64,000 bases of DNA from Piliocolobus tephrosceles (Eukaryota > Chordata > Mammalia > Primates > Cercopithecidae). The stretch covers positions 198,414,164 to 198,478,163 of the forward strand of contig NC_045434.1 of NCBI RefSeq assembly GCF_002776525.5, written 5' to 3'. Shown in pieces: positions 1 to 10,855 of the stretch. The notes beneath the pieces are model-generated. The model had not been told where the DNA came from. It saw nothing but the letters and a program-made list of their open reading frames with translations, and did no database searches. Every line of letters starts with the position of its first letter. The stretch's first letter is position 1. The position numbers and the translations under genes are program-made.

Positions 1-910
1 TTGGCAGCTGACCCTGTTGGCATTGTTCTTATTCTCAATGTAATTCCCCAGGGCACATAGACAACCAAGTCCCTGTGCCACTGGGCTGTGCCTATTGGGA
101 TTCTCACCCTCCTCAGCTCATAAATCAAGAAAGAGAAATATTTGGGCCCAAGCAAAACCACGGCAGAGGGCTGGGCCTTGCCCAGAAGTTGTCTCCGAGT
201 AGAGTCTGTATGTGCGTGCGTGCACGTGTATTCGTTGACCTGTCTGTGTGTTTTCCCATCAGCACAGGTGCCTGCTGGGGCCACAGTCTCCACCACAGGC
301 TCTCCTCTCTCTCAAGATGAAGGTAGGGGTGTAGCTGCATTTGGGGAGCAGCTGCCGCATTTCCTTAGGCATGTAGCAGCCTGTGTGTGCTCCGGAGACG
401 GAGCAGTGTGGGTGAGGCTCAGGGTTTGCCCGCCCCAGCGGCCTCTGCTCTAGAACAGGCTTGTCTGGGCCTGCCCACCCCTAATCTGACCACAGAATCA
501 GGGAACTGACTGAACCCCAAGTTCTAGGGGGGCACAGCTTGAACGCCAAGGCTTATGCCACGGTCTCCATGGCCTTGGCCTGAACGTTATCTGCAAGAGG
601 CCAAGTCGAAGGGCCTCATGTGGGTGTTGGAGGTTCCAGATCCACAGACCATCTCCTGGGTTCTGAAAGGGTCACTCGTGTTTCCCAAGTGCCCACTAGT
701 GCCAGATCTGCATGCGGAGTGGGATGGAGACCCAGAGACCCAGCCCTACCCCATGGGGCTCCCAGGCTGGGCCAAGGAGGCAGATGTTAAACAAAGAGTT
801 ACTTAAATTACAGATGTGATGAGGCTGAGAAGGAAAAGTTCAAGGGACTGTGTGCGTTGAACTGGGCATCTGCGCTGGGCCAAGGTGCTCTCTGAAGAAA
901 TAATACTCAT
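1..910. other. unique intergenic DNA, no gene seen
   Basis: I recognise no interspersed repeat and no exon structure. Open frames are under about 105 codons on both strands and match no family I know. A short alternating purine-pyrimidine stretch (tgtgcgtgcgtgcacgtgta) lies near 209-231. It may hold very old, unrecognisable repeat sequence. Confidence 0.5.
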
Positions 911-1204
911 TTATTTATTTAATTTTGAGACAGGGTCTTGCTCTGTTACCCAGGCTGGAGTACAATGGCATGATTACAGCTCACAGTAGCCTCAACCTCC
1001 CGGTCTCAAGCAATCCTCCCACCTCAGCCTCCTGAGTATCTGGGACCACAGGCACACACCACTACACTGGGCTAATTTTGTTTACTTTTGTAGAGACAGG
1101 GTCTGCGTTGCCCAGGCTAGTCTTGAACTCCTGGAGTCAAGCAATCTGCCCACCTTGGCCTCCCAAAGTGCCGGGATTACAGGCATGAGCCAGGGCACCC
1201 GGCC
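911..1204 (-). mobile_element. AluJ, antisense
   Basis: An old Alu in reverse orientation. It opens with a decayed T-rich tail, then gagacagggtcttgctctg, and ends at the Alu head (acccggcc). J-type positions such as cctcaacctcccggtctcaa and many scattered differences indicate an early primate insertion. Confidence 0.93.
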
Positions 1205-2547
1205 AGAAATGATATTTAAACTACAGCTGGGAGGATGGTTGGTGTTAACCAAGTTGAGAGGCTGGCGTGGTGATGGGAAGAGAGGAATTGTGTCTCAGAA
1301 AAAGGGAACAGAATGTGCAGTGGCCCCGAAATGAGCCTGATCCACAGTGTGATTGTATTGAAAACTGCAACACCCTAAGAGGGAACTTTTTATTTTGCTG
1401 ATGAGAAGACAAGGCTTGAGGAGGTTGGGCCACCGGCCTGGGACTCTGCACGTTGCATCCTGAGCCCCTGGGGTTTTCCTGAGGACTCAGCCTGAGTCAC
1501 CCAGGACTCAGCTGCGTCCAGAAGACCAGCCTCCTTTACCTGTGGAAAATGTTCAGAAAGTTTCAGGGTTAATGAGGTTTCTGGGGAGGAAACTCATTGT
1601 GAAGGAGAAATCATAAAAAAAGAGAAGAATCCTGATTCTGAGGTGACTGAGAAGGCAACTCTGGGATTCCAGCATCCTTTCCCAACCCGGTTCCTCCTTG
1701 GATGTGGTCCCATCTGATACAGCTTTCCCAGAATGAATCATAATGCAAAACTGTCCAGATGCATGTAGATAAGTAAATAAATAAACCCAACAAGTGGCCC
1801 AATTCCTTCTTCCCGGAGGAAGTAGCTCAGTAGAGTCTACAGATACAAAACAGAGTGTGTCTTAAGATTTTAATTAATCACATTGTTGGTTTTCCCTGGG
1901 TTGTTGAATAAGATCCACTCGGAAATAACGAAGACACCGATGTGCCTGGGCTCCTGGGCGAGTAAAGAGAAGGCAGCATTTGGCAATGCCTGGTGAAGGC
2001 CTAAGTGAGGTGTGGGGCATTCACTGTGATTTGCTCCACATTTATTTACAAGACCAGCAAGCTGTCCTTACTGTCCCAAGGTGAGCAACCACAGCTTGAC
2101 TTCCTGGGCTAGAGCAGGTGGTGTCTTTTTTGAGGAGGCCCCAAATGGCATCCCCCATACTCCCTGATATGATGACTATGACTGGGGCCTCCAAGTAGTG
2201 GGTGAGGCCTGGGCACCCACCTGTCTTGGGGTACACCTACCTTGGTAAGCATTGGGTAACTAGGCATGAGGCACCCATCTGCATGGGCAATTTGTGCAAT
2301 TACCCTGTGTGCACAAGTGAATCAATGTTTACTTGCTGCAAAGCTGGGGAACCTCAACCTCGCCTGTGGTCCAGGGACCTCCAGGACAGCAGCATGGGAG
2401 GAATATCTGGTCCAAAGGGCCAAGGCATCCCTGGCCCAGTTTCAGGTACAGACTCCAGCAGACTCTCCTGTATCCACTCAGGGTTGAGAATGTTGAGGAA
2501 CCTGGAGATATTTGAAAAATAACTCCAGAAACAAATGAAGCAATTTT
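1205..2547. other. unique intergenic DNA, no gene seen
   Basis: I recognise no clear repeat and no coding pattern. A TGAGTCA (AP-1-like) word at 1493-1499 sits among GACTCAG words, but a lone seven-base match is weak evidence. Open frames are short (up to about 106 codons, near 2202-2522) and show no family resemblance. Confidence 0.45.
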
Positions 2548-2662
2548 TGAAGACAGGGCACAGTGAGGTGAATTAACTTACCCTAGGTCACACAGTGAAT
2601 ACACAGCAGAGTTAGGACTTGAACCAGGCACAGGCAGACTCCAGCATCCCCTTCTACTCTTG
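2548..2662 (-). mobile_element. MIR fragment, antisense
   Basis: The MIR core is seen in reverse: taggtcacacagtg, then a cagagttaggacttgaacc box that is the reverse of the tRNA-derived B-box segment. Ancient and diverged; ends approximate. Confidence 0.8.
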
Positions 2663-3035
2663 GGTTAGTATACTTATATCTATGGTTGCATATGTATGGA
2701 ATAGAAGGTCTGGGAGCATGTACATCAAAGTGATTTTTCTTTACTAGTGAGATTATTGGGGAGGGAGAGGGGCTTTCACTTTCTGTTTTCACAAACTGCA
2801 TTCATTTTATATTTAGGAAAAAGTGAAAAGATGTGGTTTTGACCTGGTGCTCCAAATTGATAATGTTCATCAAAGGCTTTAAAAATATCCTAAGGGAATA
2901 ATCACATGTAGTCAAGAGGATACAAGGCTGTTTCTGGAATCACTGATCTTCAACCCACTGCTTTATCACCTGACACAGTGCAGCACCTGTTGCTGGAACA
3001 TTCCACAGCCTTTAGGAGTGAAGTTTTGAAGAACA
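2663..3035. other. unclassified intergenic DNA
   Basis: I cannot assign this AT-rich interval. It lies between a MIR and an L1M 3' end and may contain further old L1 sequence. No coding signal seen. Confidence 0.4.
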
Positions 3036-3606
3036 TGCAATGACATGAGAAAATGTTAATGACATAGAGTTAAATATAGAAAGGAGGGTATGAAATTGTA
3101 TACAGAGTATGATGCCATTGGTGTTTTTAAACAATTCTAGGCTGGGCACAGTGGCTCACGACTGTAATCCCAACACCTTGGGAGGCCAAGGTGGGAGGAT
3201 AGCCTGAGCCCAGGAGTTTCAGACCAGCCTAGGCAACAAAGTGAAACCCCATCTCCACAAAAAAATGAAAAAATTAGCCAGGCATGGTGATGTGTGCCTA
3301 TGGTCACAGCTACTCAGGAGTCTGAGGCAGGAGGATTGCTTGAGCCCAAGAGGTTGAGGCTGCAGTGAGCCGAGATCATGCCACTGCACTCCTCCCCAGG
3401 TGACAGAGTGAGACTGTATAAACAAAAATAAAAATAAAAATTTTAATCCTATATACAAATACTAGAAAAATGTGCTAAATATTAATAACAGTTATCTTTG
3501 GGTGTCAGGGTTATAGTAACTTTAAGTTTCTTTCTACTTTTCTTCATTTTCTATGATTTGTAGAAATTGCGTGTAACTTTTCTACTCAGATAGAACAATA
3601 ACAAAA
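3036..3606 (+). mobile_element. L1M 3' end, split by an AluJ
   Basis: The sequence on each side of the Alu at 3141-3441 fits an old L1 3' UTR: a 'gtatgatgccattggtgtt' block before it, and 'gttatctttgggtgtcaggg' with T-rich and A-rich 3' sequence after it. Only the non-coding 3' end is present. Confidence 0.65.
3141..3441 (+). mobile_element. AluJ, sense, inside L1M
   Basis: Both Alu arms are present, with J-like bases (gcccaggagtttcagacc, gttgaggctgcagtgagcc) and an A-rich tail of (aaaat) units. It interrupts the flanking L1M 3' end. Confidence 0.93.
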
Positions 3607-3607
3607 C

Positions 3608-3812
3608 AACTAATGTTTACTAGTGTTTTCTGTGCTAGGCATGTTACATGTTCCATCTTATTTAATCTTCACCACAAACTTATGAGTAGATGTGAGGGAA
3701 TGAAGAGTTAGAAATGGGAAGTAATTTGTCCATTCTTACGCAGCTGGTATGTGGTGAGGCTGGGATCTGAACCCAGATAGTCTAACTGCAGAGGCCACTG
3801 TCAACCACTATA
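3608..3812 (-). mobile_element. MIR, antisense
   Basis: Nearly full-length MIR in reverse. It runs from taatgtttactagtgttttc through cttatttaatcttcacc and gaatgaagagttagaaatggg to gctgggatctgaacccag. Confidence 0.88.
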
Positions 3813-4019
3813 AATGCTATTTTTCTTTAAAATAAATATAGTACTTCAAGGGCTGACTCCTGTTCCTTTTGCCCAGTAGGCACCATGGAGACCTGAAGCG
3901 CAGCCACCATGGGTCATTGGGCAGGCTGTGCTCTGCATGAGAGAGCATGTACTCTGCTTGCTAAGCTGTGAGCCTTGGCAAGGAACTGTATCCATCTGGA
4001 GAAAGAGGTGCTTTTAATA

Positions 4020-5343
4020 AAAATGTGAATTAAAACCATAGTGAGATGCTACTACATACCTACCAGAAACATTAAAAAGATGGATAATACCAGCCAGGTG
4101 TAGTAGCTCATGCCTGTAGTCCCAGCACTTGTTAGGAGGCTGAGGTGGAGTGGATCATTTGAACTCAGAAGTTTGAGACAAGCTTGGGCAACATAGTGAT
4201 ACCCCATCTCTACAAAAAATAGAAAAATTTAGCCCAGCATGGCCACACATGCCTGTAGACCCAGCTACTTGGGAGGCTGAGGTGGGAGGATCACTTGACC
4301 TTGGGAGGTGGAGGTTGCAGTGAACTGAAATCATGCCACTGCACTCCAGCCTGGGTGACAGAGCTAGACTCTGTCTCAAAAAAAAAAAAAAAAAAAAAAA
4401 ATTAGACCAAATGTTGATGAGGCTGTGGAGCAACTGGAACTCTCATTCATTGTTGGTGGTAAAGTGATACATTGTTGGTGGTGCAATAAAATGATACCAC
4501 CACCTTGGAAAAAGATCTGTCATTTTTTAATAAAATTAAACATACACCTACCCTGTGACCCAGTCATTGTACTCCTAAGTATTTACTCAAAAGAAATGAA
4601 AGCATATGTTCACAAAAAGCCTTGTACAAGAGTGCTCATAGCACCTCTCTCTTAATAGCCCCAAATTGTCAACAGCCCAGGTGTCCATCAATAGGAAAAT
4701 GGACAAACAAACTGCAGTATATGCCTACAAAAGAATACTCCCCATTAATAAAAAGGAATGAATTAATGATATGCAGGAACAACACGGATGAATCTCAAAA
4801 CACTACATTGAATGAAAGAAGCCTTACATGAGAGATTATACAAGGTATGATTCCATTTATATGAATTTTCAGAACAGGCAAAACAATCCACTGTGGAAAA
4901 ATATTAGAACACTGGGTTGCCTAGGGTGCTGGAGGGGAGAGTATTGACTGGGAAGGGGCATGAGGGAACTTCCTGGAGTGATGGAAATGTTCTTTATTTT
5001 GATAGAGTTTGGGGTCACAGCTGTATACATTTATCAAAACTCAATAAAAAACACTTGTGTATTTCATCATAAATTTTACATCAAAAGGATAAAAGTTGCG
5101 AGCAAATATATGTGCATGCTGAAGTAGTTAAGGAAATTGTATTGATGCCTGCAGTTTACTTTGAAATTCATAATGAAGTCAGAGCATTAATGAAAGTCTA
5201 AAAGAATGGCTTTATATGAAAGAAAAGCAAGTGCAGTACAACATTCATAGTAAAATTTAAATGGTGAGTTTAAGGATATTCACTATAAAATGCTTTCATC
5301 TTTTGCTGTGATGTTTGAAAACTTTCATAATGAAATGTTGAAA
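4020..5343 (+). mobile_element. L1M ORF2 end plus 3' UTR, split by an Alu
   Basis: This is decayed ORF2 tail sequence of an old mammalian L1. Recognisable blocks are 'gtccatcaataggaaaatgg', 'gaatactcc' and the '...gatgaatctcaaaac' stretch. 3' UTR-like DNA (tggtaagtttaaggatattc-like, 5250-5340) follows. The block may be two stacked L1M 3' ends meeting near 5098. Reading frames are destroyed. An Alu interrupts it at 4092-4402. Confidence 0.75.
4092..4402 (+). mobile_element. Alu (J/S type), sense, inside L1M
   Basis: Full dimer with a pure A tail of about 24 bases (4378-4401). Several J/S intermediate positions (gggcaacatagtgatacccc). No clean TSD could be read. Confidence 0.9.
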
Positions 5344-5645
5344 AACACACTTGCTGTACACAAACATAATGTGTGAAAGAAGTCAGGCACAAAAGGACAC
5401 ATGATATGTGATTTCATTTAGCTAAAGGACAAAATGAACTGATGAGATTAGAAGTCAGGATAATGGTCAGGACAGGGGAATGAGGGTGTGTGTGTGTGTT
5501 GCTGGGAAAGTTCTGCTTCTGCACCCTGATGTGGATGGCAGTGTTCACGCTGTGAAAATTCATGATTGGTGCACTTTTCTATAATGTATATTACACTTTT
5601 CTGTACATATGTGTAGTGTACTTAATAAAAACGGGTTTTAAAAGA
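5344..5645 (+). mobile_element. second L1M 3' end
   Basis: A further old L1 3' terminal segment: 'gaaagaagtcaggcacaaaag', 'gataatggtcaggacagggg' and 'gtgaaaattcatgattgg', ending in an A-rich stretch (aataaaaacggg). It carries a short (GT)n at 5488-5501. Confidence 0.7.
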
Positions 5646-5714
5646 CTTGCCATGTTACCAACTCCTGCTTCAATCAATATGTGGTAATAATTCACCATCT
5701 GTCTTACTCACAGA

Positions 5715-5897
5715 GAAATGTGGGTTCAAATTCTGGTTCTGCCACTTACCAGCTGTGGGATCAGGGACAAGTAACCTCCATAGGTCTCAGTTTTCTCCTC
5801 TGTTAAGAGGAATAATGACATCTCTCTCAGGGGAGGTGATGTTGAGATGGAAGGAGACAATACACACTTGTTGCTTGGCCCTGAGCCTGCCACATGG
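5715..5897 (+). mobile_element. MIR, sense
   Basis: Sense MIR with the tRNA-like head: gggttcaaattctggttctg matches the B-box region, followed by 'accagctgtgggatcaggga' and 'ctcagttttctcctctg'. A MADE1 element interrupts it at the 3' side. Confidence 0.85.
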
Positions 5898-5899
5898 TA

Positions 5900-5978
5900 T
5901 TAGGTTGGTGCAAAAGTTGCTGAGTTTTTGCCATTAAAAGTAATGGCAAGAACCGCAATTACTTTTGCACCAACTTAA
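5900..5978. mobile_element. MADE1, mariner-derived palindromic MITE
   Basis: A 79-bp near-perfect inverted repeat. The left arm opens ttaggttggtgcaaaag, the right arm ends cttttgcaccaacttaa, and the centre is ccattaaaagtaatgg. It is flanked by the TA duplication expected of Tc1/mariner elements (5898-5899 and 5979-5980). MADE1 is known as the source of the miR-548 family in primates. Transcription here would give a hairpin, but nothing shows that it is transcribed. The left arm has diverged from the right (gttgctgag against ccgcaatta), so pairing is imperfect. Confidence 0.95.
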
Positions 5979-6097
5979 TAACTGCTTTCAGTGAGATTAA
6001 ACGGTGGTGATTAATCAGTACCCTCAGGCTCCCCCTGTTTTCAACACCACCAGGGATGTCATGACTGGACAGCAAGAAAGGCTTTTGGATTGGCTGA

Positions 6098-6210
6098 GGT
6101 CCTTTGGGCCACTTGCTTAACTTCAACCTCTCTGAGCCTCAGTTTCCTCATCTACAAAGTGCAGATGATAATTCCTGCTGGGCGGAGTTGCTGTTAGCAC
6201 CAGAAAAACT
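6098..6210 (+). mobile_element. MIR fragment, sense
   Basis: Central MIR sequence: gggccacttgcttaacttc, tctctgagcctcagtttcct and 'tcatctacaaagtgcagatg'. The tRNA-like head is not clear. Confidence 0.8.
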
Positions 6211-6259
6211 TTAGATCCATTAGCTTGAAGACGTCCAGGGTTTTCTGAGGACCTTCTTG

Positions 6260-6571
6260 TTTTTGTTTTGTTTTGTTTTGTTTTTTTGAGACAGGGTCTC
6301 ACTCTGTTGCCCAGACTGGAGTGCAGTGGCGCAATCTCAGCTCACTGCAACCTCCATCTCCCAGGCTCAAGTAATTCTCCTGCTTCAGCCTCCCAAGTAC
6401 CTGGGATTACAGGCACATGCCATTACCGCCCGGCTAATTTTTGTATGTTTTAGTGGAGATGGGGTTTCATCGTGTTGGCCAGGCTGGTCTTGAACTCCTG
6501 ACCTCAAATGATCCACCTGCCTCAGCCTCCCAAAGTGCTGGGACTACAGGCATGAGCCACCGCCCCCAGCC
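6260..6571 (-). mobile_element. AluS, antisense
   Basis: Full-length reverse Alu whose tail has become a (TTTTG)n run (6260-6285). The short TSD ccttcttg is seen at 6252-6259 and 6572-6579. Confidence 0.95.
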
Positions 6572-6579
6572 CCTTCTTG

Positions 6580-7188
6580 AAGTTTCAAACCCCACTGGGG
6601 ATAATGGATGCAGCTTGGACATCTTGGAATGCAGGCTGTGGGGTCCTCCCCAGGATACAGTGACAACCCTTGTGGCACCTGCCCCTGGAGGCCAACACGG
6701 TAGCCTTGCTGTGGCAGCCTAGCGATTGCTCCAGTTATTAAATCAGGGACTGCACTTCAGTGAGTAACCTGTTACCCAGGAGCACTTATCCACTGCTGCC
6801 ACCACACAAAGGAAGCTCTGTTCAGGCACAAAGTGACTGCTCGGGGTGCTGGCGACCAGAGCTTCCCTCAGGCCAGGACTTGGGGCTGGGTGTCTGGCCC
6901 TGAAGATGGGTCTCAGCTTCCCAAAGGTGTCTGCCAAGCTCAGAGGCATTAGGATGTGCTCATTCCTGAGCTTCAAGACAGCTTGTCTTCCACCCACCCA
7001 CTCTGCCAGGACCCAGGCTGGCTTTCCTGGGGGCAGCTGGTCATTCTAGTGTGGTATGTATGCCAGCCTTGGACCAGATGGTCTACAAGCCAAGGATCCT
7101 CAAATGGAGACCCTTGACCCCAGCCCAGGACTCCTCAGATGGAGAATCAGCTCACTCCTGCCCAAGAGGGACAGGTGCTTAGGACCAA
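6580..7188. other. unique intergenic DNA, no gene seen
   Basis: A GC-moderate stretch in which I recognise no repeat. Open frames on both strands are under 95 codons and overlap each other, as expected by chance. Confidence 0.5.
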
Positions 7189-7398
7189 GTGGGCAGTCAG
7201 TAAACACACATTAGAGAGAATAGTAGCTAAGGGCTTAATTGCCAGGCAGCATGCCAAAGCATTACACACATTGTCACATTTGGACTGTTATTTATCCCAT
7301 TCCTCAGATGAGGAAAATGAGGTTTAGAGAGATGATGTTACCTGCCCCGGAATCCGTGGTTTGAGCCCAGCTTGGGTGACTTTGAAGGGCCCCCAATC
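7189..7398 (-). mobile_element. MIR, antisense
   Basis: Reverse MIR: caggcagcatgccaaagcat, 'tcctcagatgaggaaaatga' and 'ggtttgagcccag'. It abuts the T-rich tail of the next Alu. Confidence 0.83.
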
Positions 7399-7473
7399 TT
7401 TTTTTTTTTCTTTTTCTTTTTCTTTTCTTTTCTTCTTTCTTTCTTTCTTTCTTTTTTTTTTTTTTTTTTTTTT
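7399..7473 (+). repeat. polypyrimidine microsatellite (TTTC/TTTTC)n in an Alu tail
   Basis: About 75 bases of T with regularly placed C form the expanded tail of the antisense Alu that follows. On the other strand this is a GAAA-type purine tract. Length is probably polymorphic. Confidence 0.9.
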
Positions 7474-7748
7474 GACAGTGTCTCACTCCCATCACCCAGG
7501 CTGAAGTGCAGTGGCCCGATCACAGCTCACTGCCACCTCAAACTCCTGGGCTCAATTGATTCCACTGTCTCAGCCTCCTGAATAGCTGAGACTACAGGCA
7601 AGTGCCACCACACCCAGCCAGTTTTTTTGTATTTTTAGTAGAGATGGAGTCTCATGATGTTGCCCAGGTTGGTCTTGAACTCCTGGATCCACCCACCTCG
7701 GCCTCCCAAAGTGCTGGGATTACAAGCGTGAGCCACTGTGCCTGGCCA
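7474..7748 (-). mobile_element. Alu (J/S type), antisense
   Basis: Reverse Alu from gacagtgtctcactc to the head gtgcctggcca. The second arm lacks several bases after ctcctggatccaccc. Its tail is the polypyrimidine tract just upstream. Confidence 0.92.
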
Positions 7749-7794
7749 AGCCTCCACTCTTGCCCACCTTGTTATACTAGCAGCAAGTGATGAC

Positions 7795-7930
7795 AACAAT
7801 GATACCTGACTTTTAAGCACAGATAGTACATATGCTAAGCATTGTACATTCATTATTGGATTAAATCACTCGAATGACCCTATGAAGTAAGTATGATTAT
7901 TCCCCATTTTATGGAAGAGGAAATTGAATA
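7795..7930 (-). mobile_element. MIR, antisense
   Basis: Reverse MIR 3' half: gctaagcattgtacattc, 'ctatgaagtaagtatgatta' and ccccattttatggaagagg. It is the first of three neighbouring MIRs (7795-8660). Confidence 0.8.
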
Positions 7931-7994
7931 AATGAATGGCTGGTGGACTTGGCCTCTCAATAACTATTTTTTATCATATAACTTCTCAACAGAA

Positions 7995-8216
7995 TTGGGT
8001 ATTAGGACAGGCACATGCATAGTGATGACCACCTTTCATCTTCACAACCCCAATACAACGTCAGTGTTAGTTCTTTCATTTTCTAGATGATATAACTGAG
8101 GCTTGAACAGTTAAGTTTCCTGTTACACAGCTAAAAGTGCTAGAGCTGCGATTAAAACCCTAGGCAATCTGCCCCCAGAATGCACATTCCTACCATTCTA
8201 AACTACTATGCCAAGC
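7995..8216 (-). mobile_element. MIR, antisense
   Basis: A second reverse MIR: atcttcacaaccccaataca, 'gatgatataactgaggcttg' and tgcgattaaaaccctag, the last matching the reversed B-box region. Confidence 0.8.
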
Positions 8217-8387
8217 CTACAAGCCAGTTGCCTTTAGCCACGCTTAATTAAAGAACGGTGCCATGTGAAATATGCCTGGCTGGGCTGGTTAAATTAACCG
8301 AGTGTCAAAATATCTGGGTGGACAGTAAGACAAGTCAGTGTGAGTTGAAAGGACTGCGTAACTGCCCCAGGCCCCTGGTTTTTGGGG

Positions 8388-8660
8388 GGCAGTATTGCTT
8401 AGTGGTAAGGAGCCCAGAGTGCCAGAGCCAGCCTGCGTGGGTTCAAATCTCAGCTTTACCACTGACGAGCCGTATGACCTTCAGCATGTTGCTGAACTTT
8501 TCTGTACCTATTCATCTGTAAAATGGGTATGATGATGGCAATATAACAGTGCCCATCTCCTAGAGCACATCTCCTAATATGAGAATTAAACCAGTTAATA
8601 TATGTAAAGTACTTAGCACACAGCCTGGCAGGCTGTCAGCATTGTATAAGAGTCTGTGAT
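8388..8660 (+). mobile_element. MIR, sense, with visible tRNA-like head
   Basis: Nearly full length. The head reads ttagtggtaaggagcc (A-box-like) and gggttcaaatctc (B-box-like), followed by 'atctgtaaaatgggtatgat' and 'gtaaagtacttagcacacag'. Intact RNA polymerase III promoter function is not implied at this age. Confidence 0.88.
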
Positions 8661-9346
8661 TCCATCCACGAGTTGGGCAATGTATGCAAGCACTTGAGTT
8701 TTGCCACATGCAAAAATATCTTTGCTGAGTTGTGATTTGATGTTATACCCTAGTTTTTATAGAGGGTGGATGTGACAAATAGTTAATGAAGAATGTATCA
8801 GTGTCACTGGCAAAGCTCAGGACATTGTTCACCACGTTGCACAACGCTCTTTATCTCAACATTCCCATGCTCTCTCTGTTCCTCCCAGAGCTGAACACCA
8901 GGAAAGAGCATGTCTCTCCAGACCAGCACGCGTGATGTCTGGGAGCAGCACAAGACCCCTTTGGCTGTCAGGAATTTGGAAATAAAATGAAATATGATGT
9001 TCATTGGCTTAAGCTCAGGTCCTAGGACATTCTCCTTTTCCTATTGGTTGTTATTTTTATCAAAAACATTGTTTCAACTTTGATGTTTTTGAAATGGCAA
9101 TTGTTTAATAGATTATTTCTGACTTTAAAACATATGTATCTTGATTGTAAAGAAAAGAATTAATATTTTGATGTATCCCCTTACAGATGTTTGTGTATAC
9201 TTTGGGTATGTATAATGTGTGTGTGTGTGATGTATATTATATGCATGTGTATGTGTAAACATGGATATGTGTGTGCATATGTTTTTGGAAACAAAATTTT
9301 AGAAAAGGGAAAATAGTGCCATACTGTTTTGAAACCTACCATTATC
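8661..9346. other. AT-rich intergenic DNA with a TG-rich patch
   Basis: No gene or clear repeat. From about 9210 to 9285 the sequence becomes TG-rich (gtgtgtgtgtgtgatg, then atgtgtgtgcatatg). The rest is AT-rich and unassigned. Confidence 0.45.
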
Positions 9347-9620
9347 GGCCGGGCGCAGTGGCTCACGCCTGTAATCCCAGCACTCTGGGAGGCTGAGGTC
9401 GGTGGATCAGGAGATCGAGACCATCCTGGCTAACACGGTGAAACCCCGTCTCTACTAAAAATACAAAAAATTAGCCAGGCATGGTGGCAGGCACCTGTAG
9501 TCCCAGCTACTTGGGAGGCTGAGGCAGGAGAATGGCGGAGCTTGCAGTGAACCGATATCGTGCCACTGCACTCCAGCCTGGGTGACAGAGTGAGACTCAA
9601 TCTCATAAAAAAAAAAAAAA
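9347..9620 (+). mobile_element. AluY-type, sense, with internal deletions
   Basis: Young-type Alu (gagatcgagaccatcctggc, 'ctaacacggtgaaaccccg'). It lacks the usual cacgaggtc words after ggtggatca and the gtgaacccgggaggc words before ggagcttgc. The flanks aaacctaccattat and aaaactaccattgt form an approximate TSD. Unlike the four AluYR copies it reads gctcacgcctg at the head. Confidence 0.92.
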
Positions 9621-9959
9621 GCAAAAACTACCATTGTCTTTTAAACTTACTGCAGACATTTTAAGGAGTTACAATATCTCAGGGTATGCTTGTTAAAAAG
9701 GAAAAGAAGTTACAATAACCACAGTCATCATAACTTTATTTATTCATTTAGCAAAATATGTATGATACCCGTAAATATTTTCTAGGCACTCTCTCTAGGC
9801 TCTGAGAACATAAAACTGAACAAAATAGATAAGATCTGCCCCTCATAGGAGCTATCAAACCATAAACCACTTAAAATGATCATTTCAAATGTTGCTATGA
9901 AGAAAGTGACGCTCATGTGTTGAGGGCAACATTGAAAAGGGGGTCATAAAAGCCTGCTT

Positions 9960-10285
9960 AGGTGACACACAATGCCTCATGCCTGTAATCCTAGCACTTT
10001 GGGAGACAGAGGAGGGCGGATCACCTGAGGTCAGGAGTTCAAGATCAACCTGGTCAACATGGTGAAACCCAGTCTCTATTAAAATACAAAAAATAGCCAG
10101 GCATGGTGTCGGGTGCCTGTAATCCCAGCTACTCAGGAGACTGAAGTGACAGGATCACTTGAACTCAGGAGGCAGAGGTTGCAATGAGCCAAGATCATGC
10201 CACTGTACCCCAGCCTAGGTGACAAAGTGAGACTCTATCCCAAAAAATAAAAATAATAAATAAATAAATTTTTTTTTTAAAAAAT
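9960..10285 (+). mobile_element. AluS, sense, inside L2
   Basis: Full Alu with a long A-rich tail of (aaataa) units. The perfect 11-bp TSD aaagcctgctt lies at 9949-9959 and 10286-10296. Confidence 0.95.
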
Positions 10286-10855
10286 AAAGCCTGCTTTGAG
10301 GAAGGGATGTGTGAGCTGAAGGGATGTGTGAGTCATGAGAATGGGACAGCCTTGACCACATCCTGGCAGGAAAATGGAGGAATTGGCAAGTGCACAATCT
10401 CTGTGGTGAGAGCAAGCATGGTCCATTCTAGGAACAGCAAGAAGGCTACTGTAGCTGGAGCTGATCAACACACAGGTGGAGAGATGGGAAGGGGCCAGTT
10501 CTTACAGATCCTGGGGAAGGGCTTGGATTTTTCTTTCAGTGTCATGCTCTGATTTAGCCATCTGAAGATCAAGATCACTGCGGCTGCTTGGTGGGGACTG
10601 CAGGGACCAAGAGTGGAAGCAAGGAGAACAATTGCAGGAATCTGGGTGGTATGCACTGGAGTGGCAGCAATAGACATGCCAAACCCTGGCTGGATTTAGA
10701 CTTAATTTTGAAGTAAGTCAAGTACTTGCAGAGGTAAGGAATAGGGGGTTCAAGGACAGCTCTGAAGCTTTGGATAACAACTTATAGTCAGCACTCTGTA
10801 CCCAAGGATTCAGCCAACTGTGGATGGAAAATATTTCTTAAAAATACAGTAACAA

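Noticed and set aside
8388..8660. tRNA-like A and B boxes
   Set aside because: These are the tRNA-derived head of a MIR; no acceptor stem or cloverleaf can be formed.
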